Assembly (NCBI GenBank): GCA_947034895.1
Contig: OX344764.1
Location: 5,022,001 to 5,086,000, forward strand
Direction of reading: 5' to 3'
DNA length: 64,000 bases
From: Rhytidiadelphus loreus
Taxonomy: Eukaryota; Streptophyta; Bryopsida; Hypnales; Hylocomiaceae
The notes under the pieces: model-generated
Databases searched by the model: none
What the model was told of the DNA's origin: nothing
What the model saw: only the letters and a program-made list of their open reading frames with translations
Position numbers and translations under genes: made by a program
Part shown: piece after piece, positions 49,201 to 60,905 of the stretch
Layout of the letters: each line of letters begins with the position of its first letter
Numbering within the stretch: position 1 is the stretch's first letter

Positions 49201-52200
49201 TTGCCAAAGTTCTGAAAAGAAATGTGATGAAAAAATCTAAGAACTACTTTTAGAACGGCACTCTCCTCGCTAAAGGGATCTCTCTGCCATGCATGGGTCA
49301 CACTGTGAAAGTTAATAAAACCATTTAACCTCATAACCATTGGAGACAGGGCGACCAGAAGTCTGAAGAAAACAATCATTTGAATCAGCTGGGAAAACCA
49401 CAAACTAGTTCAAACTTATTCGAAAATGACCATTGCAGTCGTGCTCCTTTTTAAAATGCAAAGGAGCACGACTACAAGCGACAGGCACCTACCCAATTAT
49501 ATCAAGGGTGGTGAAGAGCAGATTCATCATAATTTGATATGATGCAAACAAAGATACAATACTCAGATTAAATCAGCACTTGTTGATGGCTGGTGCGGGA
49601 ATAGTGCGAGTATTGCGTGAGTTACAGTCTGAGAAGATGACTAGGAACCACTTACCTCCGAATCACGTTGTATTTGAGGTGTAGCAGCCCGGAGGTCCTT
49701 CTCCATGCGCTCAAACTGCGCAAGCTGGAGACGTTGGCTGCCCAGCTCCTCCTCCAAGCGTTCACGATGTGAACGCTCAATCTTTAGACTGGCTAGCGCT
49801 TCTCCCAGTTCCTTTTCGTGCTTCTCGATCTGCTCTTTCCTTTCCTTACGATGCTTTTCCATTTTCTCTTTGTGCATCTTCAGGTTCTCTACTTGAATGT
49901 GTTTCTGAAACCGCAGCCAACAAAAGCAGATAAATTCAATTGTTGGCTGTGATAAGCGTATCTGCACGTCACATCCTTCGGCTATCGCTCACCGCTCGAT
50001 CTTTGCATGCCCTACTAATCTACATCTCTCATAACTAAGGGATTTAACACTACTACAAATCAACATTATAACACAAGAGGATAGCAGATAAATGACGCAA
50101 AACACAGTGCTCTCACCTCTTGCTGCTCATTCTGGCGTTCAAGTGCCAATACTTTGACTTCGTCCTGCAACATATCCCGAACATGAATAACTTCTTCCAG
50201 CCTCTGCCGAAGTTCTTCCACCTCTTCACATCCTTTCTCACACTTCTGCCGTAACTCCTCCACTTCCTGTTCGTAGATAATTTTCTCGGTCATCATTGAC
50301 TGCAAACATTAAAATAGTTCAATTTAGATATAGAACAGAAAATAGCAAGTAGAATTTCTCACAAACGGAACCAGTGGTCAAACCCTGTACAACACCAACT
50401 AGACGGTCAGTTGATGGTGTACAATGGTAAGATTCTGTTCATTTATGAATTGAGCACTTGTTAACTCGGTCTTCAATGAACTGTGTGCATACTCAAGCTC
50501 CCACGTTGAACGTGAAGTAGTTTGACGTACTTCTAGAGCAGTTTGAAGGCGATTCTCGGCCTCCATCACAAGCAATCGACTTTCTTCAACTGTCCGATCT
50601 AGTTCTTCATCGTTTTCTTGCCGAGCTTTCGCCTGCCTCTCATTTTCTGCAACAAGCCTGTCTAGTTCAGCTTCCATTCTTCGGCAAAGGCTTTTGTAGT
50701 CAAACTCCTCCTTAAGTTTTACCATGTTTTCGACCTTCATTGCCTGTAACAATTTATCAAAGTTCCATGTCAAAGGATAGGAACAGAAGAGTTTCATACT
50801 AAAAATGTCTCAACTGAATACATCTAAGAATTGTAAATGGAACGCAACGGCTTACTCTCTGGCCAAACATGATAGTACTAGTTGTTTCTCCTCTATGCCT
50901 TGGTGAGGGTCCAATCGTAACAATCAAAGATGTACGAGCCGTTCCTGCGGTCAGAGATATCGATGAATTTCAGGAAATAGCGTTTGGCCGTAAATAGGAG
51001 ACTTTTGTTACAGTAAACTTCCTGTCTCAAATCCTCAGAATCTCCCCTGTATTACAGGAGAGATTACATTTTCCGCTAAAGTATTGACGCATTTCCTCAA
51101 CGCTGTCAATCGCAGCTACCAGCTATGAAACAAAATGGAACAAGTAAAAGGCAGAAAGACAGACAGTCGCGTCTTACCACCAAAGGAATCACGCAATAGC
51201 CTTGTTAACTTAGAGTCTCGAATGGGGACATGAGGACTGTTTTCCGCTAAAGCATTGATACATTTCCCCAACGCTGTCAATGACAAGTTGATGGACTTTG
51301 CTTCCTCCAATGTGTGCCCCTCACTGCCTGTGTTAAACCAATAGAAAAATTTCATGGTTACCCGACTCTGCCCTAGAAGAGGAGAATGTGATTCTTGTAA
51401 AGCAAGCATTTTCAAATGTGCATTATGTAGATATAGCATATTAACACACGTCTGTTTGATCACCAATGGGATGGAAAAGGAATCCATAACAAACCTGATT
51501 TATCAACACGCTCTGAACCAGCAAGATCCACAATAAGAAGTTTGCTTCTTCGAATTGTAGGTGCACGCATCCCCTTTGCAGAATTCGAGCCTCCATTCCC
51601 ATTTTCAGTAGGTATTAGAAGGTCCTTATTTCTAACTGCTTTTTTGACTTGTACCTGCAATGACAGCAGTTCGATATCTAAACTGTTCCAGAAGAGTCTA
51701 AGGAGATCGTTGCACAGTGAAGGCTACAAGGAGAATAAAGTCGTGATAATTTGGTCAAATTTTCTGTCATAGTGGAACAAGTGCTTCGAGTCAATAAACT
51801 CTACAGCAGAGTAAATGCCACGCACCAGCAGAATCGCATGACTCCGCGAGGACTCTGTATTAAGTTTTGTATTGGCAGCAAATCGATTCGCTTCACCGAC
51901 GTCTAGGAGATTGCAGAAGCTCTGGTGATCAGTCAGCTGTATCTGAGTTGCTCCAGGCACAGACACGTCCCCTGTCTTGGGGTCTTCTTGAATATGGCAA
52001 TTGTCCCGTTCAGGTGCCAGTAGATCTTGTACTGATTCCATATAGAGCTGCAACCCGACTTAGCATTTACGTTTAGGTTCGAATATCCGGACGTTCAAGA
52101 AATGAAAACGAGGAGTTCCGAAACATTAAAACAGAATCACAGAGTTGAATTGTACCTGTAAGTACGAAACAGTTACAGTATCATCAACGTGGTTGACATT

Positions 52201-54653
52201 GGCTAAGATATCCTCCAATGCCCGAACCATAATTCCTCGCTCAGCCGTGTCTTCATCACCTAGCTTTCCGAGCGTAAAAGTCTTTCCTGTTCCTGTTTGG
52301 CCATAGGCCATGACGGTGCCATTGTACCCTTCAAGAACGCTCTGAACGGAAACACAGAATATATCAGACTTGAATTGCATATCTAGAATAGACGAATACG
52401 CAATAAAGAATCAGTCAACCCCTAGACCTTAATACAAGTTACAGTCAATGACCATGGTTCTGTTGAGTAAAGAAGCATTCGTTGAAAAGAAATGATGCAG
52501 ATATTAGCAGGAAATTTCAGCGAATCATAGAAATGGGTTAATGATCCTCGAAGTCTATGAAGATGGCAAAATAAATGTGAAGGTCCGCTCAGAACCTCTA
52601 CAACAGGTTTCGCGACGACTTCGTAGACACGTTTCTGAGAAGCTGTCTCCGTGAGAATTTCATCAAATTGATAAGTCTCGCAATCCCAGTTATTCTTACG
52701 TAGCTTCAACCTTTTCAGCTGCACAAACGAACCACAGTTCTGTTATCTGCTCCTGATCTTGAAAAATTCCATTCCAAAATGTTCACAGAAAGGTAGAGTT
52801 TTCTTAAATGAATGGACCCATACCTCAGGTTGAAGCTCCACACAATCAGCAAAATCAAGATCGGCCTCCAATTCTTCTGCATTCCTTGGACGCAACCTTA
52901 CTGTTACTCGCACTCGGTTAGCTACTGCAAACGCCCAAGATATCTTAATCCGTTAGACCCTCTGCCCTAAAATTACATGTTTTGGGCGTGATACAGACCA
53001 GCTGTGACCAAGGCCATGAATTGATATTTTCGATAACTGATACCGCGCTCAAGACAGTTTTTCTGTCCCCAAACTATGGGCTCCAAAAATTCATCTCGCT
53101 GTAAGGATAGAAAGAGAACTCATGAGGGTTGAAATATCCTGTAAAGTTCCTACCAAGGCGATAGATTCAGAATTATGATCGGTACATGCACAACAGAGAA
53201 GCCTATCAGGTGCCACGCTGCAAAAAGACGAGATGCAATTCTTAGAAGACTACCGTTCTCCCAACGAATGACACGAGTACAAGGCTGAGAATTCGGCAGC
53301 ATAGGGGTTTAGCTATCCAGTAACAGCGGCATGGAACTGGCGCTCCATTCAAGTGACGCCACTTTAGCGAATATGCTGAAAATTCCGCTGGCTGTGAGGA
53401 CCAAATGGATGATGGCAGAACTGAATCAAATATAACTGCCATGGAATACTGTTTCCTTCATTGACCTAAATTCCCAAGTAGCAAAAAGAGCAAACCTTCC
53501 GTCGAGATAGTGGAAACTAACGATCTGAAAGGCAATCCGAGGAATTCGGATTGCAGTAATTGCATAATCCAGTGACCTCGAAGTTAAAATAAGGTGGTTG
53601 TTCTCAGGCGATGAATTGATCATCTGGTCATAGAATAATATACCAATAAGAGAATTCTTCGCGACTATAGATCATTCGAAACTAGTATGGGCTTAAATAC
53701 ATTGAAAACTCAAAAACGGAATCTCTCTTCGGGAAGCTAGTCAGATCGGGATTGTGGAGACTACCCTTTACTCATCAATATTTACGGGACAATTGGGAAT
53801 GCTAAGGATTCGAATCAGATAACTGAAATGCTTCAGGACAAAATCTCGACAATGCCTTGCATATGGAGCTACACGGGGCATAAACCTTGAGCCACTCTCA
53901 ATCTCAATCTACGAGTCTAGAACTTACTGAGAGATCTGAAAACGTTACTCACTTGCAGAATAGGCTAGAAGAAATAAAGCTCCTGTGATCTAGTGACGAA
54001 AACCAAGATATGGCAGAAATCGATTACGAAGGACGAATACGCTGAGAGAAAAGAATAACCAAGCAGTGGGACGCGAGGAGCAAGGAATGATTGGGAATGC
54101 TAATGTCTTATAAACTGAAAGCCTTCGGTTCAAAATCTCTGCAATGCGTTTCATATGGCGCTTCACGGGACATAAACCTTGAGACACTCCATCTCGTTCT
54201 CAATCTACCAAGTGTCGAACTTACATAGAAGATCTAAAAACCTCCTCTCTCGTGGATTAGGCTAGAAGGAATCGAGTTCCGGTGATCTAGTGACGCCAAC
54301 CAAGACATTATGGAGAGCTTTCACTCATTTCATGTTTCTGGCATTCTCGCAATTACGAAGGACGAAGACAAGAATAAGCAGGCAATGACACACGAATGCA
54401 AGGACTCAGTATGTAATGAAAATGTACCCCCGCCATCATGTGATTGTCTAACAGATCCATTGCTCTGCCTCCTCGTGTTAGTGGCGGAGGCCGAGACAGA
54501 GGTGGAGGCCGGCGACGCGGACTTGGTGCGCGTGTGCGAAGGCGTAGCAGCAGGATGGGAGGGCGACGGCGACGGCGAAATGCGCGGGAGGTCATTCTTC
54601 AGTGAGTTCACAGACAGAGGCCGACTGGTCTTGTGCGCCTGGGCGAATGCCAT
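46274..54653 (-). CDS. ARK: Armadillo-repeat kinesin (ARK family), 19 exons
   Basis: Microtubule motor with C-terminal armadillo repeats; plant relatives act in root-hair growth and microtubule dynamics. Exons (high to low): 54653-54428, 52924-52824, 52718-52596, 52341-52156, 52047-51826, 51654-51495, 51327-51178, 50944-50856, 50743-50531, 50299-50117, 49904-49656, 49125-48634, 48436-48292, 48037-47945, 47616-47491, 47379-47254, 47056-46913, 46816-46688, 46434-46274. All join in frame to 1105 codons plus TAA. Residues 1-75 are a Ser/Pro-rich N-terminus, and an in-frame TAG stands just before the ATG. The motor follows: P-loop GQTGTGKT 164-171, switch I SSRSH 278-282, switch II DLAGSE 329-334, then a neck with [35 protein letters not shown] ARK signature. 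The coiled coil spans about 425-800. Armadillo repeats span about 847-1090, four of them on consecutive phase-1 exons (126, 126, 144, 129 nt). The C-terminus matches ARK ends. It is longer than Arabidopsis members (about 900), mainly through extra coiled coil. Confidence 0.93.
48834..49110 (-). repeat. 24-residue coiled-coil repeats in the kinesin (72-bp units)
   Basis: Inside exon 12 (49125-48634) the coding sequence repeats about four times with a 72-bp period. Each unit has the form E(I/L)xELRxxLExERQxxxQxxEQS, for example [20 protein letters not shown]. No indel breaks the 24-residue step, so the coiled-coil register is kept approximately. Confidence 0.8.
51068..51110 (-). pseudogene. Decayed exon fragment in a kinesin intron
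   Basis: 43 bp matching 39 of 43 positions of the kinesin exon at 51178-51327 (its 51240-51282 part, coding for [14 protein letters not shown]). It lies in the next intron in the same orientation. The match to the source ends at both sides. Confidence 0.75.
53793..54400 (-). repeat. About 300-bp tandem duplication in kinesin intron 1
   Basis: Copies at about 53793-54090 and 54091-54400 share TTGGGAATGCTAA, CATATGG.GCT.CACGGG.CA, ATAAACCTTGAG.CACTC, GTGATCTAGTGACG..AACCAAGA and ATTACGAAGGACGAA in the same order (offset 298, growing to about 326 through indels). The second copy stops just short of the exon 1 donor (54427). Confidence 0.85.
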
Positions 54654-55576
54654 GCTTCCCGTCTACCTCCCTCACGGCATCCAGAAAGATCGCTCCTCCT
54701 CACAATCCACTCTCTCACCGTCGACTGGTGATCCCTTCAATCGCCTCCCAGTCCAAAATAAAATCAAAAATCAAGAATGCCGCCACCAGAGCTTCCCCCA
54801 ACCAAAACACTCCCGAATTTTCCGAATCCTTAGAGCTTTCAAAAACCGCACCGACCAGCACCAACGACAATCAATTCTCCGACACGCTCCTCATCGGCCA
54901 CACCCCTCCCGACCTTCATTTCACACTCCTTCAATTCCGAGTGTCCGATCCACTGATCCTGACCCCACGAAATCCACCACAGACGCAATGAAACACAAGC
55001 GCGGAAACTCAAAATCGACCAGACAGAAGAGACGGCAATGCGCAGATCCACATCCCCGGGAATGGCAAACTTACTGTGTCCAGAGCTGGAATGGCGCGAA
55101 CTCGTTAGATCCGGGAAGAAAGCAGCGCAATGCGAGCGAGCGGTCACGAGCTGGATCTCAAATGAGAGTGGCGACGAGAAGAAGAGTGACAAGCGCGGGG
55201 AGTGGACAAAGGAGGGCGCGCTATGGCGATGGAGGCGTGATCTGGGGTTGGCAACACATATGCTTTGCTGCCCGCAGCTGCGGGAGCGGCAGCTCCGGGC
55301 TCAGTCTCTGCTGCTGCGAGCGGGAGAGGACCCGGTGAATCACCGGGCCGGGGGGGCCTGATGGCGCTGGGATCCAGGTTCCTTTCGAAGCCGGCGGGCG
55401 CGGATGGCGACGGGGTCCCTTTGAATACGACAGCCCGAAGGTTACGGAAGGCTGGTATTCGGTTTCTTGGTCCAAGTACATGTACAGTAGGCGTTTGATA
55501 ACTTATCGTAGGGTGGCCTGGGAATACACGCTAACTGACTTCCCAGACCCACTGAATTCTCAAAATCTAATGCTAA
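54654..55576 (-). promoter_or_regulatory. GC-richer 5' region of the kinesin gene
   Basis: Upstream of the kinesin ATG the sequence becomes clearly richer in G+C and CpG (for example around 54480-54600 and 55190-55430) than anywhere in the spacers. It probably holds the 5' UTR and promoter. Long open frames on the plus strand (54310-55338) run antisense through exon 1 and show no family motif; I read them as a composition effect. Confidence 0.5.
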
Positions 55577-55880
55577 TGTCGGAGGCTCTCGAAACAGAAC
55601 CCCTTTAAGAGCTGATTGCGTTTTGGGGAAGCTAAACTCCTTGAAACAATTTTCAGTAAATTTTGGTAGGAAGAAAAATGGAATTGGCATCTAATTCAAG
55701 TCGTTTCATATTTTTTGGACCTTCATGGAATTAGCAACTAATTTTTGAAGTTGAAAGGCAATGGTTTCTAAAACCCACCCCCTTCTGGAATGCACATTGT
55801 TGGTACATTAAAGAAAGTAAAATGTACCTTTGTGTTAGAAGTCGCTTTTAGAGTCAGGTTGCTTTTAGAGCAACCTACCT
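55577..55880. mobile_element. Fourth member of the TAGTATG MITE family, TAA target duplication
   Basis: 304 bp with TAA on both sides (55574-55576 and 55881-55883). The body matches 36792-37093 along its length. The right end (complement AGGTAGGTTGCTCTAAAAGCAACC) is well kept and the left end is decayed. It sits between two copies of AGACCCA.TGAATTCTCAAAATCTAAT (about 55544 and 55890). Confidence 0.8.
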
Positions 55881-55883
55881 TAA

Positions 55884-57056
55884 TGGATAAAGAGACCCAT
55901 TGAATTCTCAAAATCTAATTGGTAAAAAGCTCCAAGTCAAGACTTGAGGTCTCACACTATGTCCCAAGTCCTAATAAACTTAGAAATGTCTGCAATGCAT
56001 TTTGGAAGTTTGGGATGTCAAACAAGCATAAAATCAAGCATTCTTGTGGGATGATTTTGTAAATACATTTGCCTATTTCACATTCTATTTCACATTCTAT
56101 GCACATGAAAGGATTCAAAGATGATTTTGTAAATACATTTGCCTATTTCACATTCTATGCTATGACTTTGTGACATATATTTTCCAAAAAAATAATACAT
56201 GAGAAAACCAAGGATTCAAAGTTGGGACAAATGTTTTGTTTAGAATTGTAATTGGCATCACTAGCTCAAGTTTGAAGGGACTTTGTCAAATTGCTCAAAT
56301 CCTATTAGATTGAGCAATATTTTGCTAGAAAAGATAATAATTTGCTAAAAAAGACATTGGTTGGGACACTAGTCTTCATTCTATAAAGCTCCAAATGGTA
56401 TTTTCTATTCACCTTTTACAATCCAACAAAGTTGGGATTTGGCTTTCAACCAAGTCTTGTATAATAAAAAATTAGGACATATTTGTCTACAAGTCTTGTA
56501 TAGTAAAAAATTAGGACATATTTGTGAAGCATTGTAGACATAGATGAACAACAATAATCAATATCTCAAAGAAAAATTGACTTACATCTACAAAAGCTAC
56601 TTTAATGAAGTTTAAGTAGCTAGCGATCAAATGTTGTAGGGACCAAGCCTCTTGCAATGTAGCTTGTTGATTTTGTCTTGATATTTATTAATTTCAAAGC
56701 AGCCATGGAGACATTTCATATTGAGGGCTTAAGTCCACAGTTGCTAGCATGTGAGCCTATGAGCTTGCCTTTTTTTTCTCTAAGAAAAAAAGATGACGTA
56801 CCTACGACTGTGGATTTAGGGAATAGTGATTTTCAAAAAATGTAGTTCATTTAAAAAAATTCAAAGTCAATTACAACTTTCTATATTAAGAGACTTCATT
56901 GCAACAAACAATAGTGGTTGATTTTGAATGAAATCACGCAATGATTGAGCAAAGGAAAATAAATGACACCCCATATGTAGCCATAAAATACACAAATCCA
57001 ATCATAAAGAAAATCTACATAGTAGTTTGACTCATTAGATATATCTATCTCATGAA
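55884..57056. other. AT-rich spacer with small tandem duplications
   Basis: A duplicated segment of GATTTTGTAAATACATTTGC.. with a TTCACATTCTAT microduplication lies at about 56050-56165. A 39-bp tandem repeat lies at 56451-56528 (CAAGTCTTGTATARTAAAAA..). I see no gene. Confidence 0.6.
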
Positions 57057-57057
57057 T

Positions 57058-57315
57058 CTAAGTTGCGGTGGACTCAGTTGCAAAATCCTCATGGATAGAC
57101 GATTCTAAAGTCTCTCTACCCTTAGATGTTGATCCATCTATAAATTGTAGAACATTTAGAGCATATATATCTTTACGGCGTTTTGGGTTATAGCAACTAA
57201 AATCCTCAAAGGTTGATGCCATATGCTCAACATAAAGTGGAAGATCAATTGCAAAACTCTTTTTCGAATTGTAGAGAAGACTTTGTTTCTCCATCATTGC
57301 ATCTAATGACATCAA
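57058..57315 (-). CDS. Unassigned ORF downstream of the methyltransferase-like fragment
   Basis: 85 codons from an ATG with another ATG directly after it. The product is polar, with no motif that I recognise. Same strand as the methyltransferase-like fragment, so it could be a further exon or a second ORF of the same element. Confidence 0.15.
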   Translation of the reverse strand: MMSLDAMMEKQSLLYNSKKSFAIDLPLYVEHMASTFEDFSCYNPKRRKDIYALNVLQFIDGSTSKGRETLESSIHEDFATESTAT

Positions 57316-57456
57316 TCCTTGATGGCTACAAACAAATAGAACACAAAGATTTCCATAGAAATAAAGAATTAAAAAAATACAAACTTACTTATTGAATTTT
57401 TCCCTTCAAGCAAATTTTTGAGGCACCATGGGCATTTCATCTTAATCATGTGAGTC

Positions 57457-58146
57457 CTAAAGTGTTAGTGGTTTAGGTGGGGCCTCCTCGACGACTGGAG
57501 TAGACTTCCTCATGGGTTTGAGGAGGGCATCAAAAATGTCAATGTTCTCTTCCAAAGCCACAATGTGGCAGCCTATGCTACGACAAGCAGTAATCGATGC
57601 ACCTAAAGTCAAGGGAATATAAAATATTAGTGAAATGAATGATTCTCAAAATCGCTACTTGAATGGACAATAATAAAATTGAATATTCACTTGTTGATGC
57701 GATGCAATCAAGAACCAAATCTCCTTCGACAATTGTAGCTTCAATGAGGAGTTGAAAAAACCAAGGGTCCTTTTTACAAGCCCCTTGCCATGGCTTTCCA
57801 TCATTCATCACCATGTCATCTTCATTCGTGTAGTTCATCAACATGTTGTCTCGACCAATGTCCACACCAACATTCTTCATCATCGATGTGCGTTTGAAAG
57901 TGAAGTTGGATTTTCCTTTCTTGCCAAAGTCCTTCACGAGGAGGCTGATTCCAAACCTTTGTGTCTGCAGTGATGAAAATAAATATACACGAAAAACAAA
58001 TTTTACATTATCCATTAAAAAACAATAGTCACAACCTTATGGCTAAATATACTATAGAATTAGTGTCCAATGTTGAGGTCAAGTGGAGACAATTCATGCC
58101 ACACCACTCTTTTTTCACCATTTGATAAGTCTCACACAATCCTGCA
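57457..58146 (-). pseudogene. Gene fragment resembling an N4/N6-type DNA methyltransferase C-terminus
   Basis: Three spliceable segments read on the minus strand: about 58146-58053, 57964-57691 and 57602-57457, with GT..AG borders and matching phases at both junctions. Segment 2 ends GDLVLDCIAST. Segment 3 continues with ITACRSIGCHIVALEEN then IDIFDALLKPM before TAG. This is the shape of S-adenosylmethionine motif I (VLDxxAGTG) followed by a strand and acidic residue, placed near the C-terminus as in class-beta amino-methyltransferases, with a K..W/F..LI helix before it. The usual second glycine of motif I is Ser here. No catalytic (D/N)PPY motif is visible, so it looks truncated or decayed. 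It may be a transposon-borne gene. Family assignment is by motif only. Confidence 0.45.
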
Positions 58147-59675
58147 ATATCACCCCTAACATTGGCGCTCTATGAGTAAAATACTATCAAAACATCTATG
58201 CATTTATGAAATATGGGAGTATGTCTAATGAGTAAATTGTTTTGCAAAATAAAGTTATGAATGGCAAAATCCTAAATTCAAATCCATAATGCAAGAATGG
58301 TCATATGAGTATAAATAAATAAAAATTCCATGTTTATGTGATTTACTTTTGATCCCATTGTTTGTCCTTTTTTTTCTCATTCTTTTTTCATTCTTCTATT
58401 CATTTAAAAAAATTCCTTCCCTTTACTTTCAATTTTTGTTCATTGTATTTTCATTCTTTTTATCACTTTATATCTTAATTTTGGATTAGTTGGTTTTTGT
58501 TTTTGTTTCTTTTCCTTTCTTTTGTGTAGTAATTATTTATTTAAATCCTTTTTCCAGTATTGGTTCACCATTTTCTTTTTCTTTTTCGAAGATGCCTTCT
58601 ATTATTAAATTATTTTTTCACAATTATTGGTCACTCCTTTATGATGGAGTATATGTGGAGAGAGGTTCCTGAACTTGAATGTGGTGGCCCGGATACAAAT
58701 CCAGTGGGCCAACAAATTATGCCATTGGACGTGGTCCCTACACTAAATTTATAGTGAAGCAATCATATAGAGTAGCACTAGTAGAGGGAAGGTTATACCC
58801 ACCTTTATTTTTGTGAGTATTATTTGCTTAATATATTATAATATGGTCTTAGCAAAAATTGGAAGTGGGTAGATATGTGAACTATATTGGGGGAAAATAA
58901 ATGCTTTACTATGTACAAAGGTTTAAGGTTTTTTTCCCACAGAAAATGAACCTTAGTAGGTTGTGGACAAAATTTTGAAAATCCACAGTAATAGGGGTAG
59001 CAATCATAGGTCCTAAAATTTGCTTCCAATAGGAATTTTTTCTTCAAAATTTGATTTTTTTTCAAACAACATGTTTTTTTTGTATATAAGTCTTAAAAAA
59101 TTAACTCCAACGCTCCCTGCTCACAAGCTCCTTGCTCCCCACTCACATGCTAGGGGCGTTGAGCTTAGGTCACGTGTAAGGGTGGCAAATTTTGGGAGAA
59201 AGATTATATACCAAACTTTGCTACCTACTCTCACTTTGTCGCCCAAGAAAAATAAAGTTCTTCTAAAGAAAAAGCTCTTAGAATTATAGAACCAAGTATG
59301 GAATCTCTATTGCCAAAAACAAGATAAAAAGTATGCGAATTGAGGTGGCATTAAAGACAATGTTCCAACCAATATAATTTCCATCATGACTTTTGAGAGT
59401 TTGTATCTTGCACAACAATGTATGTTTATTTTCCATCATATTCACACCACCTGGCACAAGTGAATCCAAGCCCTTTCATCATCCTTATCATCTAAAGATA
59501 ATTATCAAAAATCAACAATAGTATAATGCATTACTCCAATGATACGAAGATTATGTCAAATTAGAGTACTTGCTTACCTCTACAATATGGGTAGGAGACA
59601 CTATGACTATGACACAATTAGGGCAAAAGAAGATTGTGAGTTTCCAAGCATTTACAAATAGTAGGGAATGCTGGG
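58147..59675. other. AT-rich spacer, no supported gene
   Basis: T-rich and A-rich runs dominate. ORFs at 58490-58754, 58820-59289 and 59284-59469 are motif-free. Confidence 0.5.
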
Positions 59676-60905
59676 AACTCTACTACAACAATGATTTAAC
59701 GTGGCTACAACTATACCACGTCAGATAATATTAATTAATTAATTAATTATTTTTTAATTTTTTGATATTTTGGTTAGTTCTTAGGGCAGGAACAAGCTTG
59801 AAACAGCTCAATTTCAATCTCAACTATCATCTAAAGTCTCTCAATATGTTTATTGCGTCTTTGCCTATATAAAAGTGAGATCACCACCATTTCACCACCC
59901 TTACCATAACTTAAGATTTACCTCCGTAGGTTTAAGATAAATTCTAAAAAAACATATTTGATTGTGATTATTCATGATAGATCTGAAAACATTAAAAGCC
60001 ACAACTATTGAAACTCTATAATTTTCAAATTGCACAAATGTTTTGAACTTGATTAATTTCTTTGTATGTTCTTTCATCTACAATCCCTTTGGTTGAAGTA
60101 ATTTAGATTTTTTTTTGCAATATCATAAATTAATAAAATCAAATTTTAAATATATATGAATTAAAAATATTGAAAACTAAAAAAATATTTTACAAACTAT
60201 GATTCTAAATATATAATTTGTATGTTTATAGGTTGAAAGACCTTACAATTTTCAAAATTTCAAAATGCGAAATTGGTCTTCACAAATAAGCTAGTAAAAA
60301 ATGAAAAATTTGGCGCTCATGGACATTTTAAATTATTTTAAATTTCTATTTTAAAATATATTTCAGTAATATCTAACACTAGTATAGATTTGAAAATTTG
60401 ATTCTAAAAATGGATTTTTTTGTTCATCTTGAAACTATTAATCCTAAATTTTTTTATTTTACAATTTAAAAAAATAAAAAATGGATATTATTGAAATAGT
60501 AATATTGTGACATTTTGAAGTATTTAGAATACTCTTAAATATATGCTTTTATACAAAAGGGACATAACATTATTTAGTGAGACAAAAGGTTTCCCTTAAA
60601 AAAATGACATATTAATGTAGATTAATTTCTAGTTCTTTTGGTTGAAAATTCAACGAACAACTAAGTAGGCAAAGACGATTTGGTACATTAGATGATTTTT
60701 AGCTGCATTGGAGGGTCGTTTCAAGCTAGTTCTCTATGTTAGGAACCAACCACTATATGCCAAATTAAAATATAATAAAAATAAAAAATAAAAAATAAAA
60801 AATATTATTAAAATATTAAAATAAAATTTATTTATTTTATTTATTTTTAATATTATCTAACATGGCAATCACTTTACCACATCAGATTGTTGTTGTAGCC
60901 GAGTT
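59676..60905. mobile_element. About 1.2-kb element with long imperfect terminal inverted repeats
   Basis: The left end (AACTCTACTACAACAATG.., ..CCACGTCAGATAATATTAA) mirrors the right end (complement AACTCGGCTACAACAACAAT.., ..GATAATATTAA). A second inverted block follows (GGTTAGTTCTTAGGGCAGGA.. / GGTTGGTTCCTAACATAGAG.. ending GCTTGAAAC). The terminal inverted repeats therefore span at least 120 bp with gaps. The inside is AT-rich without ORFs. No target duplication was found. It is probably a non-autonomous DNA transposon. Confidence 0.65.

Noticed and set aside
54310..55338. 342-codon plus-strand ORF
   Set aside because: It runs antisense through kinesin exon 1 and the GC-richer upstream region, is low in complexity (Arg, Ser, Pro) and has no family motif. 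Exon 1 on the other strand is supported by phase and splice sites.
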